Shown: piece after piece, positions 13,129 through 19,907 of the stretch
Layout of the letters: each line of letters opens with the position of its first letter
Numbering within the stretch: position 1 is the first letter of the stretch
NCBI GenBank assembly: GCA_025965735.1
Contig: JAOPWK010000031.1
Location: forward strand, 1 to 19,907
DNA: 19,907 nt
Source: Frankiales bacterium
GTDB lineage: Bacteria; Actinomycetota; Actinomycetes; Mycobacteriales; SCTD01
Direction of reading: 5' to 3'
Notes under the pieces: generated by a model
Database searches by the model: none
What the model was told of the DNA's origin: nothing
What the model saw: the letters and a program-made list of their open reading frames with translations, nothing else
Translations under genes and position numbers: made by a program

Positions 13129-14021
13129 GCTTCCGCTCCGGGTTCGCCTGCTTCGTCGGGCGGCCCAACGCCGGGAAGTCGACGCTGACCAACGCGCTCA
13201 TCGGCCAGAAGATCGCCATCACGAGCAGCCGCCCGCAGACGACCCGGCACGCGGTGCGCGGCATCGTGCACCGGCCCGACGCGCAGCTCGTCGTCGTGGA
13301 CACGCCCGGCCTGCACAAGCCCCGCACGCTGCTCGGGCAGCGGCTCAACGACATCGTCCGCGAGACCTACGCCAGCGTCGACGTGATCTGCTTCTGCGTG
13401 ACGGCCGACGACAAGATCGGGCCGGGCGACCGCTTCATCGCGGCCGAACTGGCGCAGGTGAAGACGCCGGTCCTCGCCGTGGTCACCAAGACCGACAAGG
13501 TCAGCAAGCACCAGGTCGGCGAGCAGCTGCTGGCCGTGTCGAAGATGGCCGACTGGGCCGAGATCGTGCCCACCAGCGCGGTGTCGGACTTCCAGGTCGC
13601 TCTGCTCGCGGACCTGCTCGTCGGTCGCATGCCGGAGGGCCCGCCGCTGTTCCCGGACGGCGAGCTCACCGACGAGCCCGAGCAGGTGATGATCGGCGAG
13701 CTCATCCGCGAGGCCGCGCTCGAGGGCGTCCGCGACGAGCTGCCGCACTCGCTGGCGGTCACCGTCCAGGAGATGAACCTGCGCGAGGACCGGCCTGACG
13801 ACAAGCCGCTGCTGGACGTGTTCGCGACCGTGCACGTGGAGCGCGACAGCCAGAAGGCGATCATCCTCGGGACCGGAGGCGCCCGGCTCAAGGGCGTCGG
13901 CACGACCGCGCGGCACCAGATCGAGGCGCTGCTCGGGATGCGGGTCTTCCTGAACCTGCACGTCACGGTGAGCAAGGACTGGCAGAAGGACCCGAAGCAG
14001 CTGCGGAAGCTGGGGTTCTGA
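13125..14021 (+). CDS. era: GTPase Era
   Basis: 298 aa, normal length. G1 GRPNAGKST (12-20), G2 region with PQTTRH, G3 DTPGLHKP, G4 TKTD and G5 TSA are all present. The C-terminal KH domain contains AIILGTGGARLKGVGTTAR, in which the usual GKGG is GTGG. Era binds the 3' end of 16S rRNA and assists 30S assembly at the membrane. ATG 13125 overlaps the upstream stop (ATGA). Only 4 nt separate its stop from that of the convergent EAL gene. Confidence 0.97.
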   Translation: MSFRSGFACFVGRPNAGKSTLTNALIGQKIAITSSRPQTTRHAVRGIVHRPDAQLVVVDTPGLHKPRTLLGQRLNDIVRETYASVDVICFCVTADDKIGPGDRFIAAELAQVKTPVLAVVTKTDKVSKHQVGEQLLAVSKMADWAEIVPTSAVSDFQVALLADLLVGRMPEGPPLFPDGELTDEPEQVMIGELIREAALEGVRDELPHSLAVTVQEMNLREDRPDDKPLLDVFATVHVERDSQKAIILGTGGARLKGVGTTARHQIEALLGMRVFLNLHVTVSKDWQKDPKQLRKLGF

Positions 14022-14025
14022 CGCC

Positions 14026-15624
14026 CTAGGTGACGATGGTCGGCACGCCGAGGTGCCAGCCCTGGCCGAGCGGCACGCCGAGCTCGCGCAGCGCGACCAG
14101 CTGCTCCTCGGTCTCGATGCCCTCCGCCAGCACCACGCTGCCGACCTCGCGGGCGAATGTGAGCAGCGCGGTGACGAGCTTCTGCTGCCGCTCGTCGTAG
14201 TGCACGGCCCGCGACAGGCTGGTGTCCAGCTTCACGACGTCCGGCTGCAGCATCAGCACGTGCCGCAGGCTGGCGAACCCGGCGCCGGTGTCGTCGACGG
14301 CGATCCTCGCACCGGCCCGCCGCAGCCGCCGCAGCACCGCGCGCATGTCGACGTAGTCGCCGACCGCCTCGTGCTCGGTCACCTCGACCACGACCCGGGT
14401 GAGGTCGCTGCCGTGCAGCAGCGCGAGCACCTGCTCGTCCTCGAGCGCCGCCGGGGACACGTTGACGGCCAGGAACGCGTCGGCCTGCAGGTCGGGCAGC
14501 AGTGCCAGCGCGTTGCGCAGCGTCAGCCGCTCCAGCTCGCCGCCGAGCCCGGCGCGGCTGGCGCCGCGGAACCAGCGGTCCGTCGGCACCCGGCCGCCGA
14601 AGCGTGACAGCGCCTCGAAGCCGACCACCTTGCCGTCCTCGAGCTGCACGACCGGCTGCAGCGCGACCTTGACCAGGTCGGCGTCGATGAGGGTGCGCAC
14701 GTCCAGGCGCGACGGCAGCCCCTCGTCGTCCTCGGGGCTGACCGACAGGCCGGGCAGCAGCGGCGAGGCGGCGCGCAGGTCGGCGACCTCCGCCACGAGC
14801 TGGCGCCAGCGACGGCTCTGCCGGCGGTACCCCGCCGCGCTGATCAGCGACAGCCCCAGCGCCGGGACGACCAGCGCGGCCGTGAGCAGCAGCTGCCCGA
14901 TCCACCAGCTGGTGTCGAAGCGCCGCTCGCCCAGAGCGACCACGACGCCACCCAGCGCGGTGAGCCCTAGGCCGAGGGTGACCCACAGCCAGGTGCTGCC
15001 GCCACGTCGCGCGGTGCTGCGCTGCCAGTACGCCGCCGCCAGCGCGGCCAGCAGGCCGAGGGCGAGGGCCGCCGCGCGCAGCGCCCCGGTGCGCGACTGG
15101 TCCTGGTCGACCAGCACCGGCAGGTCCGGCAGCACGAGCACCGCGACGGCCGTGGCCGCGAGCGCCACCAGCGGCAGCAGCAGCACCGACGCCCGACGGC
15201 GCGAGTCGCCGCTGGTCAGCGCGAACAGCGGGACCGCAAGGATGGCCAGCAGCCCGATCGCGGCGGCGCGCTCGGGCTCGCGCACCACGTGGCTGCCGTC
15301 CAGCTCGGCGGAGCGCAGCAGGACCAGCGGCCAGACCGCCGCGTAGCCGGCGGCCATCCAGCGCAGCCGCACGTCGCTGGTGACCGACTCCTGGATCATC
15401 AGGACGTACGCCGTGACGAGCGCGGCGCAGCCGGCCACCGCGTGCAGCGCGACGAGCTGCAGCGCCTCCGCGCTGCGGTCGTCGGTCAGCCGCAGCAGCG
15501 GGATCCCGGAGGCGGTGACGAGCGCGCCGACCAGGGCGATGCTCCACCGGCTGCCGACCCAGTTCTCGGGTGGCTGCGGGGGCAGCGCCCAGCCAGTCCG
15601 CCGTTCGGCGAGGGAGGTGCTCAC
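14026..15624 (-). CDS. Membrane-anchored EAL-domain protein, putative c-di-GMP phosphodiesterase
   Basis: 532 aa with GTG start. Residues about 25-265 hold roughly seven to eight hydrophobic segments, an integral sensory module I cannot assign to a named MASE type. A short linker leads to an EAL domain (about 310-530) with no GGDEF. Visible catalytic elements: FEALSRF (EAL, about 334), VNVSP, VVEVTEHE, IAVDDTGAGFASL, PDVVKLD, LAEGIETEEQ. The loop-6 motif is DDTGAG instead of DDFGTG, and the C-terminal G-Q-G-W-H-L-G replaces the usual GYQGY-like ending. The core acidic, Asn and Lys ligands look intact, so cleavage of c-di-GMP to pGpG is plausible but not certain. It is convergent with era and divergent from recO. 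Confidence 0.88.
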   Translation of the reverse strand: MSTSLAERRTGWALPPQPPENWVGSRWSIALVGALVTASGIPLLRLTDDRSAEALQLVALHAVAGCAALVTAYVLMIQESVTSDVRLRWMAAGYAAVWPLVLLRSAELDGSHVVREPERAAAIGLLAILAVPLFALTSGDSRRRASVLLLPLVALAATAVAVLVLPDLPVLVDQDQSRTGALRAAALALGLLAALAAAYWQRSTARRGGSTWLWVTLGLGLTALGGVVVALGERRFDTSWWIGQLLLTAALVVPALGLSLISAAGYRRQSRRWRQLVAEVADLRAASPLLPGLSVSPEDDEGLPSRLDVRTLIDADLVKVALQPVVQLEDGKVVGFEALSRFGGRVPTDRWFRGASRAGLGGELERLTLRNALALLPDLQADAFLAVNVSPAALEDEQVLALLHGSDLTRVVVEVTEHEAVGDYVDMRAVLRRLRRAGARIAVDDTGAGFASLRHVLMLQPDVVKLDTSLSRAVHYDERQQKLVTALLTFAREVGSVVLAEGIETEEQLVALRELGVPLGQGWHLGVPTIVT

Positions 15625-15677
15625 GACGCGCGCAGCCTGTCACGGCCCGGCGGCAGGCTCGGGACGAACCACCGGAC

Positions 15678-15683
15678 TAGCGT
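15678..15683 (+). promoter_or_regulatory. Predicted -10 (TAGCGT), leaderless start of recO
   Basis: TAGCGT is followed by 7 nt and GTG 15691. No SD precedes the GTG. The 66-nt divergent region (15625-15690) also shows CAGGCT on the minus strand (15637-15632), 7 nt before the EAL-gene GTG at 15624, a weaker candidate. Confidence 0.55.
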
Positions 15684-15690
15684 GGACCTG

Positions 15691-16416
15691 GTGAGCCTCT
15701 ACCGGGACGAGGGCGTCGTCCTGAGGGTGCAGAAGCTCGGCGAGGCCGACCGGATCATCACCGTCCTGACCCGCCGGAACGGCCGGGTGCGCGCCGTCGC
15801 CAAGGGCGTCCGGCGCACCCGCTCGAAGTTCGGGGCGTCCGTCGAGCCGTTCAGCCACGTGGACCTGCAGCTGTACGCCGGGCGCAACCTGGACATCGTC
15901 GTGCAGGCCGACAGCCTCACCTCCTACGGTGCGCAGCTGGTCGGCGACTACGGCCGCTACACCGCCGGGACGGCGGTCCTGGAGACCGCCGAGCGGCTGA
16001 CGGCGGAGGAGCGCGAGCCGTCGCTGCGGCTGTTCCTGCTCGTGGTGGGGGCACTGCGCGCCCTGTCCGAGAGGGACCCGTCGCTGGTGCTCGACGCCTT
16101 CCTGCTGCGGGCCATGTCGGTGGCGGGCTACGCGCCGGCGCTGACCGACTGTGCCCGCTGCGCCGCACCCGGGCCGCACCGCGCGTTCTCCGTACCGGCC
16201 GGCGGGACCGTCTGCCCGGCCTGCCGCCCGTCCGCCGCCGCCTCGCCCGCGCCGGCCGCGCTGACCCTCATGGTCGACCTGCTCACCGGTGACTGGGACG
16301 CCGCCGAGCTGGCCGACCCGCGCACCCGCAGCGAGGCCAGCGGCCTGGTCGCCGCCCACCTGCAGTGGCACCTCGAGCGAGGTCTGCGCAGCCTGCCGCT
16401 GGTGGAGCGCGCGTGA
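15691..16416 (+). CDS. recO: DNA repair protein RecO
   Basis: 241 aa, in the family range. The OB-fold N-terminus SLYRDEGVVLRVQKLGEADRIITVLTRRNGRVRAVAKGVRR matches RecO closely. A four-Cys zinc finger (CARC...CPAC, about residues 153-177) sits in the helical C-terminal domain. It loads RecA and anneals strands in RecF-pathway repair. GTG 15691 is preferred to upstream in-frame codons because of the -10 at 15678 and the homologous N-terminus. Its stop overlaps the uppS GTG as GTGA. Confidence 0.96.
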   Translation: MSLYRDEGVVLRVQKLGEADRIITVLTRRNGRVRAVAKGVRRTRSKFGASVEPFSHVDLQLYAGRNLDIVVQADSLTSYGAQLVGDYGRYTAGTAVLETAERLTAEEREPSLRLFLLVVGALRALSERDPSLVLDAFLLRAMSVAGYAPALTDCARCAAPGPHRAFSVPAGGTVCPACRPSAAASPAPAALTLMVDLLTGDWDAAELADPRTRSEASGLVAAHLQWHLERGLRSLPLVERA

Positions 16417-17195
16417 GCGTCCGGCCGCCGACGCCGCACCCGTCAGGGCTGCGCCCGCCGCCGCTGCCGCCGGAGCTGGTGCCCCGCCACGTCGCGATCG
16501 TCATGGACGGCAACGGTCGCTGGGCCAAGGACCGCGGGCTGCCGCGCACCGCCGGGCACGAGGCGGGGGAGTCCTCGCTGTTCGACGTGGTCGAGGGCGC
16601 CATCGAGCTCGGCGTGAAGTGGGTGTCGGCGTACGCCTTCTCCACCGAGAACTGGAAACGCTCGCCGGACGAGGTGCGCTTCCTGATGGGCTTCAACCGC
16701 GACGTGATCCGCCGCCGGCGCGATGAGATGCACGAGCTGGGCGTACGGGTGCGCTGGGCCGGCCGGCGGCCCAAGCTCTGGCGGTCGGTCGTCAAGGAGC
16801 TGGAGGAGGCCGAGGACCTCACGCGGGGCAACGACGTCTGCACCCTCACGATGTGCGTCAACTACGGCGGCCGCGCCGAGATCGCCGATGCCGCACGGCT
16901 TCTGGCTCACGACGTGGCCGCGGGCCGGGTGAAGCCGGACAAGGTCGACGAGAAGGTGCTGGCCCGCTACCTCGACGAGCCGGACATGCCCGACGTCGAC
17001 CTGTTCCTGCGCACCTCCGGGGAGCAGCGCACCTCGAACTTCCTGCTCTGGCAGTCGGCGTACGCCGAGATGGTCTTCCTGGAGACGCTCTGGCCGGACG
17101 TCGACCGCCGCCACCTCTGGCACGCGGTCGAGCTGTACGCCTCCCGCGACCGCAGGTACGGCGGCGCGGTGCCGAACCCGGTCGAGCCGGCCTGA
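16413..17195 (+). CDS. uppS: Isoprenyl (undecaprenyl/decaprenyl) diphosphate synthase UppS
   Basis: The 260-aa cis-prenyltransferase has IVMDGNGRWAKDRG (catalytic Asp 32), AFSTENWKRSP, TMCVNYGGRAEI and the C-terminal RTSGEQRTSNFLLWQSAYAEM. It makes the long-chain lipid carrier diphosphate for cell-wall synthesis at the membrane. The proline-rich N-terminus (PPTPHPSGLRPPPLPPEL) is an extension typical of actinobacterial members. GTG 16413 overlaps the recO stop (GTGA). Chain length (C50 or C55) cannot be read from sequence. Confidence 0.97.
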   Translation: MSVRPPTPHPSGLRPPPLPPELVPRHVAIVMDGNGRWAKDRGLPRTAGHEAGESSLFDVVEGAIELGVKWVSAYAFSTENWKRSPDEVRFLMGFNRDVIRRRRDEMHELGVRVRWAGRRPKLWRSVVKELEEAEDLTRGNDVCTLTMCVNYGGRAEIADAARLLAHDVAAGRVKPDKVDEKVLARYLDEPDMPDVDLFLRTSGEQRTSNFLLWQSAYAEMVFLETLWPDVDRRHLWHAVELYASRDRRYGGAVPNPVEPA

Positions 17196-17232
17196 CCTGC
17201 AACTCGCTGGCGCGGCGCAGGAGGATCAGCCT

Positions 17233-17666
17233 GTGGACCTCGACCTTGCCGCGGGCCTGACGGCCCGGCCCCCGCGCCGGGACGACCTGCCGGCGCAGCT
17301 CGTGCTGGCATCCGCGTACGAGCAGCGCGTGCTGGGCGAGGCGCTCGTCGACCTCGACGACCCGGAGGCCGACGGGCAGCGGGCGGCATTCGTGCCCGAG
17401 CGGGACGCGGTGCTGGTGTGGGACGGGGACCGGGCCGTCGCCTACGCGGAGGTGCACAAGGCGCGGCGGGCCAATGCCTGCACCCCGACCACGGGAGCCG
17501 CGGCATCGGGAGCGCACTGGTCGACCGAGGTCCCGCCCGGCGAGCGCATCACTGCGCGCGGCTCTCCCCGCAGCGAGCTGTCCACCGACTCGCGCACCGG
17601 CGCGCTGACGCTCTACGAGCGGCTCGGCATGAAGGTGAGGCGGTCCTTCACCCACTGGGCGGCCGG
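17233..17666 (+). pseudogene. Collapsed double-GNAT acetyltransferase remnant
   Basis: GTG 17233 has a good SD (AGGAGG) 8-9 nt upstream. The start frame reads MDLDLAAGLTARPPRRDD, then VWDGDRAVAYAEVHKARRANA, a GNAT first half. The acetyl-CoA motif then appears in another frame (CLHPDHGSRGIGSALVDRG, about 17475-17535). The original frame resumes with GSPRSELSTDSRTGALTLYERLGMKVRRSFTHWA, the typical end of the second domain of actinobacterial tandem-GNAT proteins of about 300 aa. The original frame then runs without a stop to 17766, into the convergent gene. This fits two frameshifts plus loss of the middle (about 130-150 residues). The alternative is a single short GNAT with sequencing errors. 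Confidence 0.65.
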
Positions 17667-18023
17667 TCAGCCGCTGAGCTTGCCTGCCACGGCCGCCAGC
17701 ACCAGCCCGATCGTGGACAGCCGGAGCAGTCGCTGCACGCCCACGATGACCGGCCAGGACAGGTAGGTCAGCCAGCCGACGAAGGCGGCCAGCAGCAGGA
17801 GCAGCGGGACGCCGATCCCGGGCGGCGCGAACAGCCCACCGAGCAGCAGGACCACCGAGAGCAGCGGCACGAGGAACTTCGGCCGGCTGTGCAGCCACAC
17901 GAGCACGCCGGCGCTGGTGCGCTCGACCTCCCCGCGCACGCCGGGCGCCGGCTGCTTGACCAGCGGCTCCCGGCGGGTCCGGGGTCGAGGCGGAGGTTTG
18001 CGGCGGGAGCGGGACTTCGGCAC
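17667..18023 (-). CDS. DUF6703-like small membrane protein (118 aa)
   Basis: GTG 18023 is chosen because starting further upstream would run into the divergent gene. The N-terminus is strongly basic (PKSRSRRKPPPRPRTRREPL). It is followed by SAGVLVWLHSRPKFLVPLLSVVLLLGGLF, GIGVPLLLLLAAFVGWLTYLSWPVI and LSTIGLVLAAVAGKLSG, i.e. two to three membrane helices with a cytoplasmic basic tail. The pattern W-L-H-x-R-P-x-F-L-V-P-L and LSWPV matches the actinobacterial DUF6703 family as I remember it. Function is unknown. A CAGGCT hexamer lies 7 nt upstream of the GTG. Confidence 0.75.
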   Translation of the reverse strand: MPKSRSRRKPPPRPRTRREPLVKQPAPGVRGEVERTSAGVLVWLHSRPKFLVPLLSVVLLLGGLFAPPGIGVPLLLLLAAFVGWLTYLSWPVIVGVQRLLRLSTIGLVLAAVAGKLSG

Positions 18024-18029
18024 GCCGCC

Positions 18030-18036
18030 TAGCCTG
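18030..18036. promoter_or_regulatory. Overlapping divergent -10 elements (bidirectional promoter)
   Basis: The 7-mer TAGCCTG reads as -10 TAGCCT on the plus strand (7 nt before GTG 18043) and CAGGCT on the minus strand (18036-18031, 7 nt before GTG 18023). The whole divergent gap is only 19 bp, so both genes must start from this one site if each has a promoter here. Confidence 0.5.
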
Positions 18037-18042
18037 TCACCC

Positions 18043-18423
18043 GTGCTGGTCGTGACGCGGTTCGACGTGCCCAAGGCGGAGTCCGAGACGTTCCTGCCGC
18101 GGGCGCAGGCAGCCCTCGCGGCGTTCGCCGCGCGCCCGGGCTACCTGCGCGGGCGCATCGGCCGGGCTGCCGACGACCCGAGCCAGTGGGTGCTCACGAC
18201 CGAGTGGATCGGCGTGGGGGCGTACCGCCGGAGCCTGTCGTCGTACGACGTCAAGGTGGATGCGGCGCCGCTGCTCTCGCTCGGGCGCGACGAGCCGAGC
18301 GCGTTCGAGGTGCTGCACGCCAGCGACGGCGACGGCTCGGCGGTGACCGTCAGCCGCAGGGCGCACGACGCGGAGCAGGTCGGCGTGGGGGAGGCGTCGG
18401 CACCTCAGGTCGACCCGCGGTGA
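18043..18423 (+). CDS. Antibiotic biosynthesis monooxygenase (ABM)-fold protein (126 aa)
   Basis: Residues 1-95 fit the dimeric alpha/beta-barrel ABM pattern: LVVTRFDVPKAESETFLPRAQAALAAFAARPGYLRGRIGRAADDPSQWVLTTEWIGVGAYRRSLSSYDVK (given here as the family-typical RPGYL..G..GRA.D.P..W.L.TEW.....YRR.L..YDVK). The C-terminal tail is polar without motif. GTG 18043 is 7 nt after TAGCCT, so the mRNA is probably leaderless. Family members include quinol and heme-degrading monooxygenases; no specific substrate can be assigned. Stop and next start overlap as GTGA. Confidence 0.78.
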   Translation: MLVVTRFDVPKAESETFLPRAQAALAAFAARPGYLRGRIGRAADDPSQWVLTTEWIGVGAYRRSLSSYDVKVDAAPLLSLGRDEPSAFEVLHASDGDGSAVTVSRRAHDAEQVGVGEASAPQVDPR

Positions 18424-18818
18424 GACGGGCCCTGGTGCTGCTGCTCGCGCTCACCGCCTGCGGCAGCGCGGAGCCGGCGGCAGAGCCGGACGCCGCGGCG
18501 CCGTGCACGTCACTGCCTGCCGCGGACCCGTCGGCGAGCCTGCCGGACGGCTTCCCGCAGCTGCCTGGGCAGGTGCTCTACGGGCCGGCCTCGCAGGGCG
18601 CGACGACCATCGTCTACGGCCGGGTCAGGGGCGACGACGTCGAGGCGACGCGGGACCGGCTGGCAACCGAGCTGGAGGCGGCCGGCTATCGGCTCGACGG
18701 CACCGACCAGGAGGCGGTCGAGGCCGAGGCGCACTTCTCCACCCCGCGCGAGGGAAGCGTGCGCGTGAAGCAGCTCTGCGACGGCGTGCTCGAGGTGCGC
18801 TACCGGCTCTCGGGCTGA
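18420..18818 (+). CDS. Putative lipoprotein (132 aa)
   Basis: GTG 18420 overlaps the upstream stop (GTGA). The N-terminus MRRALVLLLALTACGS is a lipoprotein signal with lipobox LTAC (Cys 14). The mature part is a small globular domain with LPDGFPQLPGQVLYGPASQGATTIVYGRVRGDD, then a helix EATRDRLATELEAAGYRLDG and strands (RVKQLCDGVLEVRYRLSG). No known family is recognised with confidence. Two further cysteines (near residues 28 and 120) could form a disulfide. The last 19 nt overlap the convergent peroxiredoxin gene. Confidence 0.78.
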   Translation: MRRALVLLLALTACGSAEPAAEPDAAAPCTSLPAADPSASLPDGFPQLPGQVLYGPASQGATTIVYGRVRGDDVEATRDRLATELEAAGYRLDGTDQEAVEAEAHFSTPREGSVRVKQLCDGVLEVRYRLSG

Positions 18819-19261
18819 AGCCCCTTCACCACGCTCGCGATGGTCGCGCTGTCCTGGTAGGTCAGTCCGACCTGGCTGGCGTGGTGGAAGCGCACCACGC
18901 CGGCGGCGTCGACGACCACGACCGCCCGCTTCGGCAGGCCCATCAGGCCCTTGGCGCCGTACAGCGCGTGCACGGCCTTGTCCTCGTCCGACAGCAGCGG
19001 GAACGTCAGGCCGCGCCTGGCAGCGAAGCGCTCGTGGCTGTCCAGGTCCTGGCTGCTGATGCCCCAGAGCACCGCGCCGAGGTCAGAGAGCATCCCGAGG
19101 TCGTCCTGGTAGGAGCACAGCTGCCGGGTGCAGACGGGCGTGTCGTCACCCGGGTAGAAGGCCAGCACCACCGGCGAGGTCTGCGCCGACAGCGTCAGCG
19201 TCGTACGCCCCTCCGCAGTCCAGGCCGGGAGCGTGAAGTCCGGGGCAGGTCGGTCCAGCAT
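18800..19261 (-). CDS. Peroxiredoxin, Bcp/AhpE-like
   Basis: 153 aa. The thioredoxin-fold start RPAPDFTLPAW and FYPGDDTPVCTRQLCSYQ give the peroxidatic Cys 44 (motif P/D-T-P-V-C-T) with a second Cys 49 five residues on, the atypical 2-Cys Bcp spacing. LLSDEDKAVHALYGAKG and VVDAAGVVRFHHA are family-typical. It reduces H2O2 and organic hydroperoxides using thiol donors in the cytoplasm. ATG 19261. GACACT lies 6 nt before it on the minus strand, a weak -10. It is divergent from glyS. Confidence 0.92.
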   Translation of the reverse strand: MLDRPAPDFTLPAWTAEGRTTLTLSAQTSPVVLAFYPGDDTPVCTRQLCSYQDDLGMLSDLGAVLWGISSQDLDSHERFAARRGLTFPLLSDEDKAVHALYGAKGLMGLPKRAVVVVDAAGVVRFHHASQVGLTYQDSATIASVVKGLQPESR

Positions 19262-19281
19262 CCCGACAGTGTCGCCCCCGG

Positions 19282-19287
19282 TAGCGT
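19282..19287 (+). promoter_or_regulatory. Predicted -10 (TAGCGT) of glyS
   Basis: TAGCGT would start transcription near 19294, giving a leader of about 33 nt with SD AGGAG (19317-19321) 5 nt before ATG 19327. The leader is too short for a T-box riboswitch, and none is seen. Confidence 0.5.
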
Positions 19288-19326
19288 GACGCGCTCACCC
19301 GACAGCCAGCCGGACCAGGAGCGCAC

Positions 19327-19907
19327 ATGGCGAGCAAGAACGACCGCATGGACACGATCGTCAGCCTCTGCAAGCGGCGCGGCCTGGTCTTCCCGAGCAG
19401 CGAGATCTACGGCGGGCTGCGCGCCTCCTGGGACTACGGGCCGCTCGGCGTCGAGCTGAAGAACAACGTCAAGCGCCAGTGGTGGAAGGCCGTCGTGCAG
19501 GGCCGCGACGACGTGGTCGGCCTGGACTCCTGCGTCATCCTGGCCCGCGAGGTCTGGGAGACCTCGGGCCACGTGCAGGCCTTCGTCGACCCGCTCGTGG
19601 AGTGCACCTCGTGCCACAAGCGCTACCGCGCCGACCACCTCGAGGAGGGCGCCGGCAAGGAGCTCAAGGACATCGCCTGCCCGAACTGCGGCAACCGCGA
19701 CGTGTGGACCGAGCCCAAGATGTTCAACGGCCTGCTGTCCACGCACCTCGGCGTGGTGCAGGACGAGAGCGGGCTGGCGTACCTGCGGCCGGAGACCGCG
19801 CAGGGCATCTTCATCAACTACGCGAACGTGCAGCAGAGCGCGCGCAAGAAGCCGCCGTTCGGCATCGGCCAGATCGGCAAGAGCTTCCGCAACGAGATCA
19901 CGCCCGG
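19327..19907 (+). CDS. glyS: Glycyl-tRNA synthetase (alpha2 type), 3' end outside the window
   Basis: 193 complete codons are visible and the frame is open at the window end. The start MASKNDRMDTIVSLCKRRGLVFPSSEIYGG and SWDYGPLGVELKNNVKRQWW are characteristic of the single-chain class II glycyl-tRNA synthetase found in actinobacteria, not the alpha2beta2 bacterial form. ECTSCHKRYRADHL...ACPNCGNRD (zinc-binding insert), LRPETAQGIFINY and GQIGKSFRNEITP (motif 2) follow in order. It charges tRNA-Gly in the cytoplasm. The ATG has a good SD. Confidence 0.97.
   Translation, partial: MASKNDRMDTIVSLCKRRGLVFPSSEIYGGLRASWDYGPLGVELKNNVKRQWWKAVVQGRDDVVGLDSCVILAREVWETSGHVQAFVDPLVECTSCHKRYRADHLEEGAGKELKDIACPNCGNRDVWTEPKMFNGLLSTHLGVVQDESGLAYLRPETAQGIFINYANVQQSARKKPPFGIGQIGKSFRNEITP

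Noticed and set aside
14022..14025. Possible terminator between convergent era and EAL genes
   Set aside because: Only 4 nt separate the stops and no stem with a U tract is present.
13367..15643. Long minus-strand open frame spanning era and the EAL gene
   Set aside because: It is a shifted frame of the EAL gene joined to the antisense of era; composition is not protein-like.
17203..17213. 11-nt match (CTCGCTGGCGC) to the linker repeat in the uppS-GNAT gap
   Set aside because: Similarity does not extend beyond 11 nt, there is no micro-ORF with stop/start overlaps, and such a GC-rich 11-mer can recur by chance.
19288..19326. T-box or other riboswitch upstream of glyS
   Set aside because: The leader after the predicted -10 is about 33 nt and only holds an SD.
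1..19907. tRNA/rRNA genes, CRISPR arrays, insertion sequences, attachment sites
   Set aside because: No tRNA-like cloverleaf, regularly spaced repeats, transposase or integrase was seen on either strand.

Overview
The window is a very GC-rich chromosomal segment (GC3-dominated codons, many GTG starts) from an actinobacterium. Gene content and order support this: hrcA-dnaJ2 behind a CIRCE operator, rsmE, HIT, phoH-ybeY, a CNNM/CorC-type protein, a cytidine-deaminase-like gene, era, recO-uppS and an archaeal/eukaryotic-type glyS, plus a type VII secretion-like gene at the left edge. Species cannot be named from the sequence. Genes are packed tightly and no gene-free stretch reaches 300 nt. Many adjacent genes overlap by ATGA or GTGA.

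Region by region. 1-2976: a five-gene run of poorly characterised genes: a 5'-truncated T7SS-signal-like protein with a C-terminal 29-residue repeat, a PH-like protein, a 74-aa protein, a possible EspG-like protein and a 52-aa zinc ribbon. The last four start with an SD-led ATG or GTGA overlaps. 3052-5967: CIRCE-controlled hrcA-dnaJ, then rsmE. 5987-8492: a proline-rich membrane-anchored protein with HIT, then phoH and ybeY. 8483-11424 (minus): znuA-znuC-znuB-zur, a zinc uptake cassette with its regulator, lying between ybeY and the CNNM/CorC gene. 11493-14021: CNNM/CorC, a zinc-ligand-free cytidine deaminase homologue, era. 14026-15624 (minus): a membrane EAL protein. 15691-17195: recO-uppS. 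17233-18818: a collapsed double-GNAT remnant, a DUF6703-like membrane protein (minus), a monooxygenase-fold protein and a lipoprotein. 18800-19907: a Bcp-type peroxiredoxin (minus) and the start of glyS.

The most unusual structure is a 60-nt sequence present twice (7936-7995 plus; 8890-8949 minus), 52/60 identical. Each copy exactly fills the gap between two genes (phoH/ybeY and znuB/zur). Each reads as a 19-codon micro-ORF whose start overlaps the upstream stop (ATGA or GTGA) and whose stop overlaps the downstream start (ATGA). It looks like a dispersed inter-cistronic linker that preserves stop-start translational coupling. I do not recognise it as a described element.

Regulatory layout is unusually readable. 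Six genes have a TAnnnT-type -10 hexamer 6-7 nt before the start codon, which predicts leaderless mRNAs. One of these sites (18024-18042) appears to serve two divergent leaderless genes from overlapping -10 elements. A 7-1-7 palindrome between the -35 and -10 of znuA is a candidate Zur operator.
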